From the NCBI GenBank assembly GCA_019243635.1, contig JAFAUB010000045.1:17405-81404 (forward strand): a stretch of DNA of 64,000 nt. Reading direction: 5' to 3'. Positions 17,900-26,481 of the stretch are shown here, piece after piece (position 1 is the stretch's first letter; each line of letters opens with the position of its first letter). This DNA is from Pseudonocardiales bacterium. Lineage in GTDB: Bacteria; Actinomycetota; Actinomycetes; Mycobacteriales; Pseudonocardiaceae. The notes beneath the pieces were generated by a model. It did no database searches and was not told the DNA's origin. It worked only from the letters and a program-made list of their open reading frames with translations. A program made the translations under genes and the position numbers.

Positions 17900-19726
17900 C
17901 TAGTACCGGCCCGTCGTCCCACTGGTCAATGTCCCTCTGGGTCCCTCTGGCCAGCTTCTTCCAGCCAATCTCCCACTGGCGATGTTCTCCTGGCCAATGT
18001 CCCACTGGCCGACCAGGTCGCGGTACAGCGGCGCGGTCGCGAGCAGCTCCCCATGAGTGCCCCATACCATTTCGGCACCGTTCATCAACACGATCCGCTG
18101 CGCCCGCAGCGCGGAGCTGATCCGGTGCGCGACGACGATGAGGGTGCCACCACGGCCCGTCAGAACCCGCTCGACCCGCTCCTCGGCGACCGGGTCGAGG
18201 TGGCAGGTCGCCTCGTCCAGGATCAGTACCGGCGCCGGAGTCAGGTGCGCCCTGGCCACGGCGATGAGCTGGCGTTCCCCAGCCGAGAGCGTTCCGGGGT
18301 CGACCACGGCGTCATATCCACCGAGACGGGTCATCATGGAGCGCAAGCCCAACGCGTCGACCGCGGTGTCGAGCTCAGCGCGGGTGGCGCCGGGATGCAG
18401 GTACCGCAGGTTCTCCTCGACTGTCCCAGCGAAGACGTAGGCCTCCTGGGGGATCAACACCCGGTGGCCGACCAGGGTCTGCGGGTCGAGGTCTCCGACC
18501 GGCACCCCGCCCAGCCGAACCTCGCCGCAGTCGGGAACGTGCGTCGCGGCGAGCAGCCCGGCCAGGGTGGACTTTCCCGCACCGCTGGGACCGACCATGG
18601 CCAGGTGCTGCCCCTCCGGGATCACCAGGTCCACCTGGTTCACCACAGGCTCGGCGTGACGGCCATAGGAGAACGTGACGCCATCGAGCACGAGGTCATA
18701 CCCATGGGGGGCGCTCCGTCGCGCCGTCCCGGAGGAGGGCACCGGGCGTTCGCCCGCCTCGACGAGACGATCCAGGGTGACCACCAAGCGGAGGCCCCCC
18801 GAGCCCAACCCGTCGACCAGCGCCCTCAGCGCCGGAAGCAGGCCCTGAGTCAGGTAAACGAGGGCACCGGCGATCGTGCCCAGCGTCGAGCCGCTCCCCA
18901 GCAGCCAGGGCGCCACCACCAGCAGGCCCACCACCGGCAACCAGCCACCGACCGCCACCGACAGCGTGCGTACCGCCGCCATCCGGGCCAGTGTCCGTTC
19001 CGCCTCCGCGTGCGCGTCGACCTGGCGCTGCACCCGCGCATAGGCCCGGTCCTCGGCACCGCAGGCGACCACGTCACGCAGGCTGTGCGCAACAGTGCCG
19101 GCGGAGTCGGCGACGCCTTCGTCGGTGAGCACGTGATCGCGCTGCCGGGTCGTCATGGAACGCAGGGAGGACAGGAAAAACGCCAGACCCGCCAGCAGCG
19201 GCGGCAGCACCAGCAGCCCGACGACCCCGGTCAGGGCGGCCATCCCGACCACCGCGCCGGCCGCGCTCACCACGAAGCTCCTGGCGAGCAGGAGCAGGCC
19301 GGCGAAGTTGTCCCGCACCACCTCAACCTGATGGGTGAGCCGGGCGACCGCGCCCGAGTCGGGCCGCCCGCCGAGCACTGTAGAGCGCTGCAGCGCACCC
19401 CCCACCACGCTGTCCACCAGGTCGTCGCGGAACGGCTCGACGATCTCAGCGAGGATTCGGTACACGTGCCGGGTGGCCAGTGCCCCCGCGAGCACCGCCA
19501 CGGCCAGCGCGCCGAGCCACGCCAACCCGGTCCCGGGCCGGCCGGCAAGGAACCCGTCATCCAGCGCACGGGCCACGCCGTAGCCGGACAGCAGCAGCGG
19601 CGCCACCTCCAGCACTGACCACGCAGCCAACCGCACCAGCGCCCTCGGGTGCCGGCACAAGGCGGCGAGCAGCACCCGGGCCACGGTGTTCGTGGCTGAG
19701 GTCGGGTCTGCTGTGTCTGAAGTCAT
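17900..19726 (-). CDS. ABC exporter subunit with canonical NBD (RamB/LanT-like)
   Basis: This 608-residue half-transporter has an N-terminal six-helix membrane domain (about residues 30-310) and an ATPase domain. Motifs are Walker A GPSGAGKST, Q-loop IPQEAYVF, a signature-like LSAGERQL (LSGGQ variant) and Walker B VLILDEATCHLD with the catalytic Glu, followed by the switch His in VVAHR. The ATG at 19726 overlaps the stop of the preceding ABC gene as ATGA. With that gene it should form a heterodimeric exporter for the modified peptide. The last 40 residues are encoded by short imperfect repeats (GGCCAATGTCCCACTGG-like) at about 17925-18010. Confidence 0.9.
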   Translation of the reverse strand: MTSDTADPTSATNTVARVLLAALCRHPRALVRLAAWSVLEVAPLLLSGYGVARALDDGFLAGRPGTGLAWLGALAVAVLAGALATRHVYRILAEIVEPFRDDLVDSVVGGALQRSTVLGGRPDSGAVARLTHQVEVVRDNFAGLLLLARSFVVSAAGAVVGMAALTGVVGLLVLPPLLAGLAFFLSSLRSMTTRQRDHVLTDEGVADSAGTVAHSLRDVVACGAEDRAYARVQRQVDAHAEAERTLARMAAVRTLSVAVGGWLPVVGLLVVAPWLLGSGSTLGTIAGALVYLTQGLLPALRALVDGLGSGGLRLVVTLDRLVEAGERPVPSSGTARRSAPHGYDLVLDGVTFSYGRHAEPVVNQVDLVIPEGQHLAMVGPSGAGKSTLAGLLAATHVPDCGEVRLGGVPVGDLDPQTLVGHRVLIPQEAYVFAGTVEENLRYLHPGATRAELDTAVDALGLRSMMTRLGGYDAVVDPGTLSAGERQLIAVARAHLTPAPVLILDEATCHLDPVAEERVERVLTGRGGTLIVVAHRISSALRAQRIVLMNGAEMVWGTHGELLATAPLYRDLVGQWDIGQENIASGRLAGRSWPEGPRGTLTSGTTGRY

Positions 19727-21501
19727 GCCGGTACCCCCAGGGATCCGATGGGCACAGATCGCGGCTGCGCGGGCACTGCCACCGCGCCGAACAGGGCGCG
19801 GTAGTCCGGGTCGCGCCACAGCACGCTATGGGGACGCAGACTTCGCAGTGTGCCGCGATCGAGCCAGGCGACCAGATCCGTCCGGGCAGCCGTGGCCGCT
19901 CGGTGCGCGATGATCAGTCGGGTCTGGCCCCGCTCCCCGCCGGCCAGCACGGCACCGACCTGCCGCTCGGTCACCGTGTCCAGGCTGGAGGTCGCGTCAT
20001 CGAGGATGAGCACCCGGTAGGGGCGCGCGAAGGCTCTGGCCAGGCCGAGCCGCTGCATCTCACCGCCGGACAGCGGGGCCGCAGCCAGCTCGGTCCGGTA
20101 CCCCGCCGGCAGCCGTTCGACGAAGGTGTCCGCGCGCGCGACGGCGGCGGCCTCACGGACCTTCGCCTCGGTGCGGCAGCGCGATCCAAAGTTGATCACT
20201 TCTTCGATCGTGTCGCCCACCAGCGCCGGACGCTCGAAGGCAAAGCCCACCGCGCTGCGCAGCTGCGCCCGGGACAGGTCGGGCAGCGCCACACCGTCGA
20301 GCAACACCTGGCCCTGCTCCGGATCGGCGAGCCGACCGGCCAGCGCGGCGAGCAGCGACTTGCCCGTCCCGGACCTGCCCACCACGGCCACTGTGGCACC
20401 TGCCGGAACGACGAGGTCAAGCCCGTCGATGACCGTCTCTCCGCCGGCGCAGACCCGGACGCCGCGGAACTCGAGCCGGCCGCCTCCGTCAGAGGAGTGG
20501 GGCAACCTCGCCTCGCCGTATCGGGTCACCGGTTCGGTGAGCACCTCAGCCGCGCGCCGGCCACCGGCTCGGGCACGGGAGAGCTTGTTCAGGAGTCCCA
20601 CCGCCGAGCCGATGCCGGCGGCCATCACCGCATACCGGCTCGCGGCGTAGAGCTCGCCGACGCTCAGCCGGCCGGCGACCATCCCGAACCCGGCGACACC
20701 GACCACGGACAGCTGCAGCAGCGGCCCGATCACGGCGGCCTGGCCGGTGATCCGCACCTGGTTGCGCCACATCCGCACACCGTGCTCGCGCAGCCCGGGC
20801 AGGGGCTGGAGGATACGTCGCCGCTCACACTCGATGCTGCCCGCGGCGGCGATCGTGCGGGCCCCGGACAACGCATCGAGCAGCCGCGCTGCGATCTGCC
20901 CTTGACTGTGCAGGTAGCCCCTGATGGTCTCGGTGTTGTCCCGGACGAATACCCGTAGCAGCCCAGCCATCGCCACCAGACCGGCCAGCGCGGTGAGCGC
21001 CACCCAGGGGTCGATCAGCGTCAAGGCGATGATGCTGCCGACCGGCGGCACCAGGCCGACACCGACCATCACCGCGGTCACCCCGACCTGACCCGCCTCG
21101 CTGGCGTTGCGGGTCACCCGGGTCACCAGGTCCCCAGGCTCGAAGCGACGGGTAGCCGCCGGGCCGATCGCGAGGAGATGCCCGACCAGCGTCATGCGCA
21201 GCCAGGCCGTGCACCGGGCGTTGCTCGCTCCGGTGGCGATGTCCCCGATCACCTTCCCGGCCACCATGACGGCGATCAGCGCCGCGCAGGCCGGCAGTGC
21301 CCAGGTGATGTGGCCACCACCGGGCAGCGCATCCAGGGCGCGACCAAGCGCGGTGGGCAGCAGGATTTCCGCGCCCGCGCCGACCAGTGTGGCCAGCGCC
21401 AGGGACCAGATCCACACTCCACCCCCCCGACCCGTCGAGAGCAGCAAGCGGTCAGCCTGCCGCCACACCGGATTGCGCAGCCCGGCCGGATCGCTGTTCA
21501 C
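19723..21501 (-). CDS. ABC exporter subunit with degenerate NBD (RamA/LanT-like)
   Basis: This 592-residue ABC half-transporter is the first of the pair. The membrane domain spans about residues 25-310. The ATPase part has Walker A GRSGTGKS and signature LSGGEMQR, but Walker B reads VLILDDATSSLD, with Asp in place of the catalytic Glu. One such non-canonical site is usual in heterodimeric exporters, so this gene supports a heterodimer with the next gene. The GTG start is preceded by GGAGG. The gene lies 156 nt downstream of the precursor gene, beyond a strong hairpin and a tandem repeat, and its stop overlaps the next gene. Confidence 0.9.
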   Translation of the reverse strand: MNSDPAGLRNPVWRQADRLLLSTGRGGGVWIWSLALATLVGAGAEILLPTALGRALDALPGGGHITWALPACAALIAVMVAGKVIGDIATGASNARCTAWLRMTLVGHLLAIGPAATRRFEPGDLVTRVTRNASEAGQVGVTAVMVGVGLVPPVGSIIALTLIDPWVALTALAGLVAMAGLLRVFVRDNTETIRGYLHSQGQIAARLLDALSGARTIAAAGSIECERRRILQPLPGLREHGVRMWRNQVRITGQAAVIGPLLQLSVVGVAGFGMVAGRLSVGELYAASRYAVMAAGIGSAVGLLNKLSRARAGGRRAAEVLTEPVTRYGEARLPHSSDGGGRLEFRGVRVCAGGETVIDGLDLVVPAGATVAVVGRSGTGKSLLAALAGRLADPEQGQVLLDGVALPDLSRAQLRSAVGFAFERPALVGDTIEEVINFGSRCRTEAKVREAAAVARADTFVERLPAGYRTELAAAPLSGGEMQRLGLARAFARPYRVLILDDATSSLDTVTERQVGAVLAGGERGQTRLIIAHRAATAARTDLVAWLDRGTLRSLRPHSVLWRDPDYRALFGAVAVPAQPRSVPIGSLGVPA

Positions 21502-21565
21502 GCGACCTCCGCATCGTCGTGATGGTCTGGTAAGCCATGTGACGTCTGAGTCAGGGCGGTCTCAG

Positions 21566-21610
21566 TCATCGGGTCAGGTCACTGGGTCATCGGGTCACTG
21601 GGTCACTGGG
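21566..21610. repeat. Tandem 8-bp repeats TCAYYGGG between precursor and exporter genes
   Basis: Five units of TCATCGGG or TCACTGGG (21566-21573, 21579-21586, 21587-21594, 21595-21602, 21603-21610), with one 5-nt gap, sit between the hairpin after the precursor and the first ABC gene. They do not code. The last unit runs into the left arm of the hairpin. Confidence 0.8.
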
Positions 21611-21645
21611 TGGTCCGGGGCAACGCCGGCTGCCCCGGACCACCC
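21608..21645 (-). terminator. Hairpin (15-bp perfect stem) after the precursor gene
   Basis: Arms 21608-21622 and 21631-21645 are perfect inverted repeats of 15 bp with an 8-nt loop, 12 nt after the precursor stop on the transcribed strand. No T-run follows. Its position suggests a partial terminator or mRNA-stabilising structure that would let the precursor be made in excess over the exporter, as is common in lanthipeptide operons. Confidence 0.65.
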
Positions 21646-21657
21646 GGTGATGAAGCA

Positions 21658-21777
21658 TCAGTCACCGCAGAGCAGCAGGCTGATGTCACTTCCGCAGCAG
21701 CGGTCGTGGTCGTAGCGGTCGTCGCAGCCGTTCAGCTCCGAGGACAGCTCCAGAGCCTGCAGGTCGAGAAGCACCAT
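21658..21777 (-). CDS. SapB/AmfS-type class III lanthipeptide precursor
   Basis: This 39-residue peptide is encoded just downstream of, and partly inside, the lanKC 3' end. The ATG at 21777 follows a near-perfect GGAGGTGA ribosome site. Residues 3-10 read LLDLQALE, the leader motif of RamS/AmfS peptides that binds the synthetase. Residues 30-37 read SDISLLLC, a Ser-x-x-Ser-x-x-x-Cys motif that class III enzymes turn into one labionin or lanthionine ring. The peptide then ends GD-stop, where SapB precursors continue to a second ring. There are three extra cysteines (18, 27, 28) and no other Ser or Thr outside the leader pair S12-S13. It is probably a morphogen or surfactant-like peptide exported by the two ABC proteins. 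Confidence 0.88.
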   Translation of the reverse strand: MVLLDLQALELSSELNGCDDRYDHDRCCGSDISLLLCGD

Positions 21778-24439
21778 TGTGTTCACCTCCCCCGTATGTC
21801 GACGCGGATACCAGCCCGTTCCTCCCCATCAGCACCGCCGGCACGGGGGCGTCGTGCGGCGGTGGCTGCTGGGGTTCACAGAGGAACGGCAGACCAACGG
21901 GGTGCTCGAGCACAGCGGCACCCAGTGCGAGCAGGACGCCCGCGGCGCCGCTCGCCAAGTCCATCGACAGCCGAAGCAGCTGCTCACCGGGGAAAGCGAG
22001 GTGACCCCGGTAGTCGACGCGGTGCCAGCCGAGGCGCCGGATCTGGGCGGCCACCTCCTGGTTCCAGACCGCCTGCCCGGGCGGGTACGCTCGGCTGAGG
22101 TAGAGGATCATCCCGGCCCTGCCGCTGAACAGACCCGGCTGGATGTAGAACCGGGACCGCGCGGCGCGGCGAATGGCAGCCGCCGCGCTTGCGAACTCGT
22201 CGTCGACCCGGTGCGTGAGGTACTCCTCAAGGACCATGCCGATGCCCGCGCTGCCCCGGTCCAGGTAGGGCATCGTCCGCCAGCCCTCGTTGACCACCAT
22301 CGAGCCGTCGTCCCGCACCACGCAGCGACGCAGGTCCTGGCGCAGCGCGGTCGCGGACAGCTCGAGGAACCCGCGGTCACCGGTGTGCTCGTAGAGCCGC
22401 AGGAACATCAGCGCCGGACCGGACGAGCCTTGCATCAGCCCGGCGTAGGGGTGGTCTCCGCCGCTGACCGTGCCGACGCCCTCGGCGGTTCCGAGCCGGT
22501 CGGCGACTATCTGGGCGGCACGCAGCGCGTGGTCGAACAGCGCGGGCTCGCCGGCCAAGCCCGCGAAATGGGCCAGGTTGAGCGCGACGCCGGCGAGGCC
22601 GCCGAACAGATCCGTGCCGAGCTGGTCGTCCTGCTCGGCGAGACAGAACTCGACCAGGTCGAGGGCGGCCTGCCGGTATCCCAGCTCAGCCAGCACGTAC
22701 GCCACGCCGTGCAGCCCGTCGTAAAGACCCAACCGCGTTCCGCGTTCCGCCGCGGCGGCCCGCTCCAACAGCCAGTGCTCCCCGGCGGGGTACCGGGTAG
22801 CCCGAGTGACCGACAGCGCGTAGAGCACACCGGCAGCACCGTGGGCGACATTGAGACCGCCGGTGCTGAACTGGGCGATGTCACCGGGAAACAACCGGTC
22901 GGTGCGCTTGGGAGTGGCACTGGTCAGGATCCCAGCGACGATCGAGTCCCGGGCGGTGACCCAGCCGGTCAACCCATCAGGTAACGGCGGGAGTGCTCTG
23001 GCGCGCCGTCGGGGCGCAGCCCGGTCGGCGCCGCTGGTTCCGGCGATCGTCCGCACCGCCTCGGCCAGCAGAACAGGCGGCACCGGAAAATATTCGGCGA
23101 TGACCTCGGCCAAGTCTTCCGGCTTTCCGGCGTCGAGCCGGATCATGGTGGTCAAGGGGAGGAACAGAGCCAGTCGCAGGCAGGCTAGAGAATACTGGTC
23201 GATGTCGAAACCAGTGCGATCCCGCGGGGCGGCGAAGGCGGGGCTGCCCAGGGTCGGGCGGCGGTCCTCATCGACCCTCGACGCGACCTCGAAGTCAATT
23301 AGCGTGATCCTGCCGTCGTCCCGGACGATGACGTTGAACAGGTGCAGGTCGCCGTGGACGACCCCGCGGCCATGAATGGCCATGATGATCTCTTCAACCT
23401 TGGCGCACACCCGCAACGCCCATTCGGTGTAGGCGGCGAACTCGGCTGGCCCGGCGGCGGGGTCGTTCATCGGGTAGCGCTGCCCGAAAACCTTGTTCAG
23501 CGCCGTTCCCTCGATGAGCTCCAGGGCGAGGAAATGGTGCTCGCCCAGGGTGAAGTGGTCATGAACGGCGGGCACCCCCTCGATGCCCGCCAGTCGTTCG
23601 AGTATTTCCCGTTCGCGCCGCAGCCGCTGGACCGCGTCGGCGCCGTCGGCGGCGAGCCCGGCATGCGGCCGGGCTTCCTTGAGCACCACCCGGGCACCGG
23701 TTCGCTGGTCGGTCGCCTCGTAGAGCCCCCCGCCGTTGGAGAAGTGCAAAACCTGCTCGACGCGGTAGGGCAGCTCCTTGACGGTGGTGGCGTTGCGCGC
23801 GGCAAATTGGGGAACAAGCAGGTCCGGTAACGTCACCCAGGGTGGGGTGCAGAACACCGCATCCCTACGGTCCGGCACCAGCGCTCCGCTGGGATCCTCG
23901 ATGGCCGGGACCCGGTCACCCCGTGCCGACAGGCAGTGACGCAGTACGAAACCGCCATAACGAACGTAGAGCGGGCCTTCGTTCCAGCGCAGGTCACTAA
24001 GGATGTAAGGGCCTGGCTCGCCGGCCAGCCGCTTGCCCAGGTCATGCAGGATCGTGCTGAGCGCGTCGTTGTCGGTCGGGTAGATCGTGACGAACTTGCC
24101 GCTGGACCCCCGAGGCGCATACTTGGCGTTCTGCAGGTGGACGATGTTTCGTGCGGCCAGGAACTTAAAGGTGATCCGACGCGGGACGCAGTAGGACCAC
24201 ACGGCTTCCAGAATGCGTTCGGCGTTGTCGAGACACGCCGACGCGTGGATTTTCCAGCCCTGCGGGGGCACCGAGGAGCCCACCGGGTTCATGACCACCC
24301 AATTTTCCAGGATCCGCCGTTCCCAGCCGTCCGGCACCGGACGCCTCGCGGCATCGAAGGACTCCGCCCGGTTACGCCCGGACATCGAGTCGTAAAACAA
24401 CGGATCCGCGATGCAGTACACCTCGTAACCGTTGTCCAC
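21686..24439 (-). CDS. Class III lanthionine synthetase (RamC/LanKC-like)
   Basis: This three-domain enzyme modifies the precursor: the kinase phosphorylates Ser, the lyase eliminates phosphate, and the cyclase adds Cys. The N-terminal lyase region is about residues 1-220 (YEVYCIADPLFYD at the start). The kinase region has VVLKEARP with K254, catalytic HGDLHLFN at 362-369 and the metal Asp382 in IDFE. The LanC-like region (about 520-870) contains GLYDGLHGVAYVL and GLMQGSSGPALMFL and lacks the zinc Cys-Cys-His of class I cyclases, as is normal for class III. The GTG at 24439 after AGAGGGGGGG gives 917 residues; an upstream ATG (24490) is less likely. The C-terminus extends about 50 residues past the usual end and overlaps the precursor gene by 92 nt in another frame. 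Confidence 0.93.
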   Translation of the reverse strand: MDNGYEVYCIADPLFYDSMSGRNRAESFDAARRPVPDGWERRILENWVVMNPVGSSVPPQGWKIHASACLDNAERILEAVWSYCVPRRITFKFLAARNIVHLQNAKYAPRGSSGKFVTIYPTDNDALSTILHDLGKRLAGEPGPYILSDLRWNEGPLYVRYGGFVLRHCLSARGDRVPAIEDPSGALVPDRRDAVFCTPPWVTLPDLLVPQFAARNATTVKELPYRVEQVLHFSNGGGLYEATDQRTGARVVLKEARPHAGLAADGADAVQRLRREREILERLAGIEGVPAVHDHFTLGEHHFLALELIEGTALNKVFGQRYPMNDPAAGPAEFAAYTEWALRVCAKVEEIIMAIHGRGVVHGDLHLFNVIVRDDGRITLIDFEVASRVDEDRRPTLGSPAFAAPRDRTGFDIDQYSLACLRLALFLPLTTMIRLDAGKPEDLAEVIAEYFPVPPVLLAEAVRTIAGTSGADRAAPRRRARALPPLPDGLTGWVTARDSIVAGILTSATPKRTDRLFPGDIAQFSTGGLNVAHGAAGVLYALSVTRATRYPAGEHWLLERAAAAERGTRLGLYDGLHGVAYVLAELGYRQAALDLVEFCLAEQDDQLGTDLFGGLAGVALNLAHFAGLAGEPALFDHALRAAQIVADRLGTAEGVGTVSGGDHPYAGLMQGSSGPALMFLRLYEHTGDRGFLELSATALRQDLRRCVVRDDGSMVVNEGWRTMPYLDRGSAGIGMVLEEYLTHRVDDEFASAAAAIRRAARSRFYIQPGLFSGRAGMILYLSRAYPPGQAVWNQEVAAQIRRLGWHRVDYRGHLAFPGEQLLRLSMDLASGAAGVLLALGAAVLEHPVGLPFLCEPQQPPPHDAPVPAVLMGRNGLVSASTYGGGEHNGASRPAGSGAVLGAERLRRPLRPRPLLRK

Positions 24440-24597
24440 TGGAGCCCCCCCTCTTGCACCTTGCACCGATCGATCATCCGTATGCAGCAATAATCGTGCC
24501 GACTCCGTGGGTGCGGCAAGTGGCGTTCGTCAGGCTTTCGATGTGAAGAAGTCACAGGTGTCGGCGGTGATTCACACGCCATCCCCCCGCGCGATCG

Positions 24598-24813
24598 TCA
24601 GCTCAGGCAGCTGGGACCGAGCAGACCCTTGACGTGCTTGCGGCCGCCGTCGGCCAGGCTCAGCCGCACTCTTCCCGGGTGCCGAGTCAAGTACTGCAGC
24701 GATGTCTCGTGGAGTTCGTGGCTTGTGATCGACCTACTGTCGCCGAACTCGACAGCAGGGCTGTCGGGACCGCCCGAACAGCTCCCGTGTCGAACTCGGC
24801 GCACTGAGAGCAC
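24598..24813 (-). CDS. Small hypothetical protein upstream of lanKC
   Basis: This 71-codon frame has a GTG start and lies on the same strand as, and about 160 nt before, lanKC. The last 40 codons strongly prefer G or C at the third position, like real genes here, and encode SLQYLTRHPGRVRLSLADGG followed by a Cys near the end (GPSCLS). No known domain was recognised. It could be a small unknown protein, the tail of a lost gene, or chance. No convincing ribosome binding site was found. Confidence 0.25.
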   Translation of the reverse strand: MLSVRRVRHGSCSGGPDSPAVEFGDSRSITSHELHETSLQYLTRHPGRVRLSLADGGRKHVKGLLGPSCLS

Positions 24814-24924
24814 CCACGATCAGGCCCGCCCGCCGAGCGCTGGCAACGCCGGCGCGCATGGGCAGCCATCGCGGCGGCGACGGTCGTCCGGCGCTACCCG
24901 GGAGGCGGTAAGGCGGTCCATCGG

Positions 24925-25854
24925 CTATGCCTGCGCGGCCAGCACGTCCAGTGCGCGGCGCAGGTCGTCCGGGTCAGGGCTGGTGAACTCTACCCAATGA
25001 TCATCAACGGGATGCGGGAAACCCAACCGCGCGGCGTGCAGCCACTGCCTGTCCAACCCGAGCCGCTTCGCCAGCGCGGGGTCCGCACCGTAGGTGAGGT
25101 CCCCACAACAGGGGTGCCGCAACGCGGCGAAGTGCACCCGGATCTGGTGCGTGCGACCAGTCTCCAAGGTCACGTCACACAGGGAGGCGGCCGGGAACGC
25201 CTCGATCACCTCGTAGTGTGTCACCGACGGCTTGCCGCCGGCCACCACGGCGAAACGCCAGTCGTGCGCGGGGTGCCGGTCGATCGGGGCGTCGATGGTG
25301 CCTCGGGTGGGATCCGGGTGGCCCTGCACCAGCGCCCGGTAGTGCTTGGCGACGGTGCGATCCCGGAACGCCCGCTTCAGCGCCGCGTAACCGCGCTGCG
25401 ACTTGGCGACCGCCATCAGACCGCTGGTACCCACGTCCAGCCGGTGCACCACACCGTGGCGCTCGGCCGCGCCCGAGTCAGCCACCTGGATTCCGGCCGC
25501 AGCGAGCCCTCCGAGCACCGTGGGCCCGGTCCAGCCCGGGCTGGGGTGCGCGGCCACCCCGACCGGCTTGTCCACCACCACCAGGTCGGCGTCGTCGTGC
25601 AGCACCCGCAGCCCGGTCACCGGCTCGGCCCGTACCGCGGCGGGTCGCTGCGGATCGGTCAGGCTCACCTCAAGCCAGCTGCCGGCGGCCAGGCGGTCGG
25701 ACTTGCCGACCGGGCTGCCGTCGACCAGCACCGCACCGGACTCGGCCAGGCTGGCCACCACCGTACGGGACAGCCCCAGCAGCCGCGCCAGCCCGGCGTC
25801 CACCCGCATACCCTCGAGCCCCTCGGGCACCGGCAGCGCCCGGACGTCGCTCAT
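24925..25854 (-). CDS. RluA-family 23S rRNA pseudouridine synthase (RluD-like)
   Basis: This 309-residue enzyme isomerises uridine to pseudouridine in RNA, most likely 23S rRNA. An S4 RNA-binding domain occupies residues 15-75 ([20 protein letters not shown]). The catalytic domain has the [16 protein letters not shown] motif with the catalytic Asp, and [13 protein letters not shown]. The start overlaps the lspA stop by 4 nt, and the lspA-rluD pairing is conserved in actinobacteria. The target nucleotide cannot be assigned from sequence alone. Confidence 0.92.
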   Translation of the reverse strand: MSDVRALPVPEGLEGMRVDAGLARLLGLSRTVVASLAESGAVLVDGSPVGKSDRLAAGSWLEVSLTDPQRPAAVRAEPVTGLRVLHDDADLVVVDKPVGVAAHPSPGWTGPTVLGGLAAAGIQVADSGAAERHGVVHRLDVGTSGLMAVAKSQRGYAALKRAFRDRTVAKHYRALVQGHPDPTRGTIDAPIDRHPAHDWRFAVVAGGKPSVTHYEVIEAFPAASLCDVTLETGRTHQIRVHFAALRHPCCGDLTYGADPALAKRLGLDRQWLHAARLGFPHPVDDHWVEFTSPDPDDLRRALDVLAAQA

Positions 25855-26450
25855 TCGGGGGCTCCAGACCCGGTACGGCCGGACCGTCGTGGGCTACGAG
25901 TGCCGTCGAGGTCCCGACCGGTGGCGGCGAGCAGGGCCAGCACCGCGCCACCGCACACGATCGCCGAGTCCGCCAGGTTGAACACCGGCCACACGCTGCC
26001 ATCCGGCGCCAGCAGCGACAGGAAGTCCACCACGTGCCCGCGCAGCGGACCAGGGGCACGCAGCAGCCGGTCCACCAGGTTGCCCAGCGCGCCCCCCAGC
26101 ACCAGCCCGAGCCCGAGGGCCCAGCCGACGCTGCGCAGCCGGGGCGCCAGTCGGACGATCGCCACGACGACGCCCAGAGCGACCAGCGTCAACAGCCAGG
26201 TCAACCCGGTCGCCATCGAGAACGCCGCACCCGAGTTGCGGTAGACCACGAGGTACAGCCCGCCACCCAGCAGCTCCACCGGCGGACGGCCCTCCAGGAC
26301 CATCACCGCGAGGATCTTGCTCAGCACGTCCAGCAGGAGCGTGACGGTGGCGGTAGCGGCCAGCAAGCCGGTCCGGCGGTGGCCCGGCGACACCTCGGGG
26401 ATGTCCTGATGGCCGGCGGCCGATTCCTCGGCATGCTGCGATGGGTTCAC
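25851..26450 (-). CDS. lspA: Lipoprotein signal peptidase II
   Basis: LspA is an aspartic protease of the plasma membrane that removes signal peptides from prolipoproteins. The 199-residue protein has four membrane helices. Family motifs are [26 protein letters not shown] with the first catalytic Asp, and VFNLADSAI with the second. An extra polar N-terminus of about 25 residues precedes the first helix. A likely substrate in this window is the solute-binding lipoprotein near 38.3-39.2 kb, whose lipobox is LLAGC. Confidence 0.94.
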   Translation of the reverse strand: MNPSQHAEESAAGHQDIPEVSPGHRRTGLLAATATVTLLLDVLSKILAVMVLEGRPPVELLGGGLYLVVYRNSGAAFSMATGLTWLLTLVALGVVVAIVRLAPRLRSVGWALGLGLVLGGALGNLVDRLLRAPGPLRGHVVDFLSLLAPDGSVWPVFNLADSAIVCGGAVLALLAATGRDLDGTRSPRRSGRTGSGAPE

Positions 26451-26481
26451 CTCGCCATTGTGACCAACACCGGTCCGGTCC

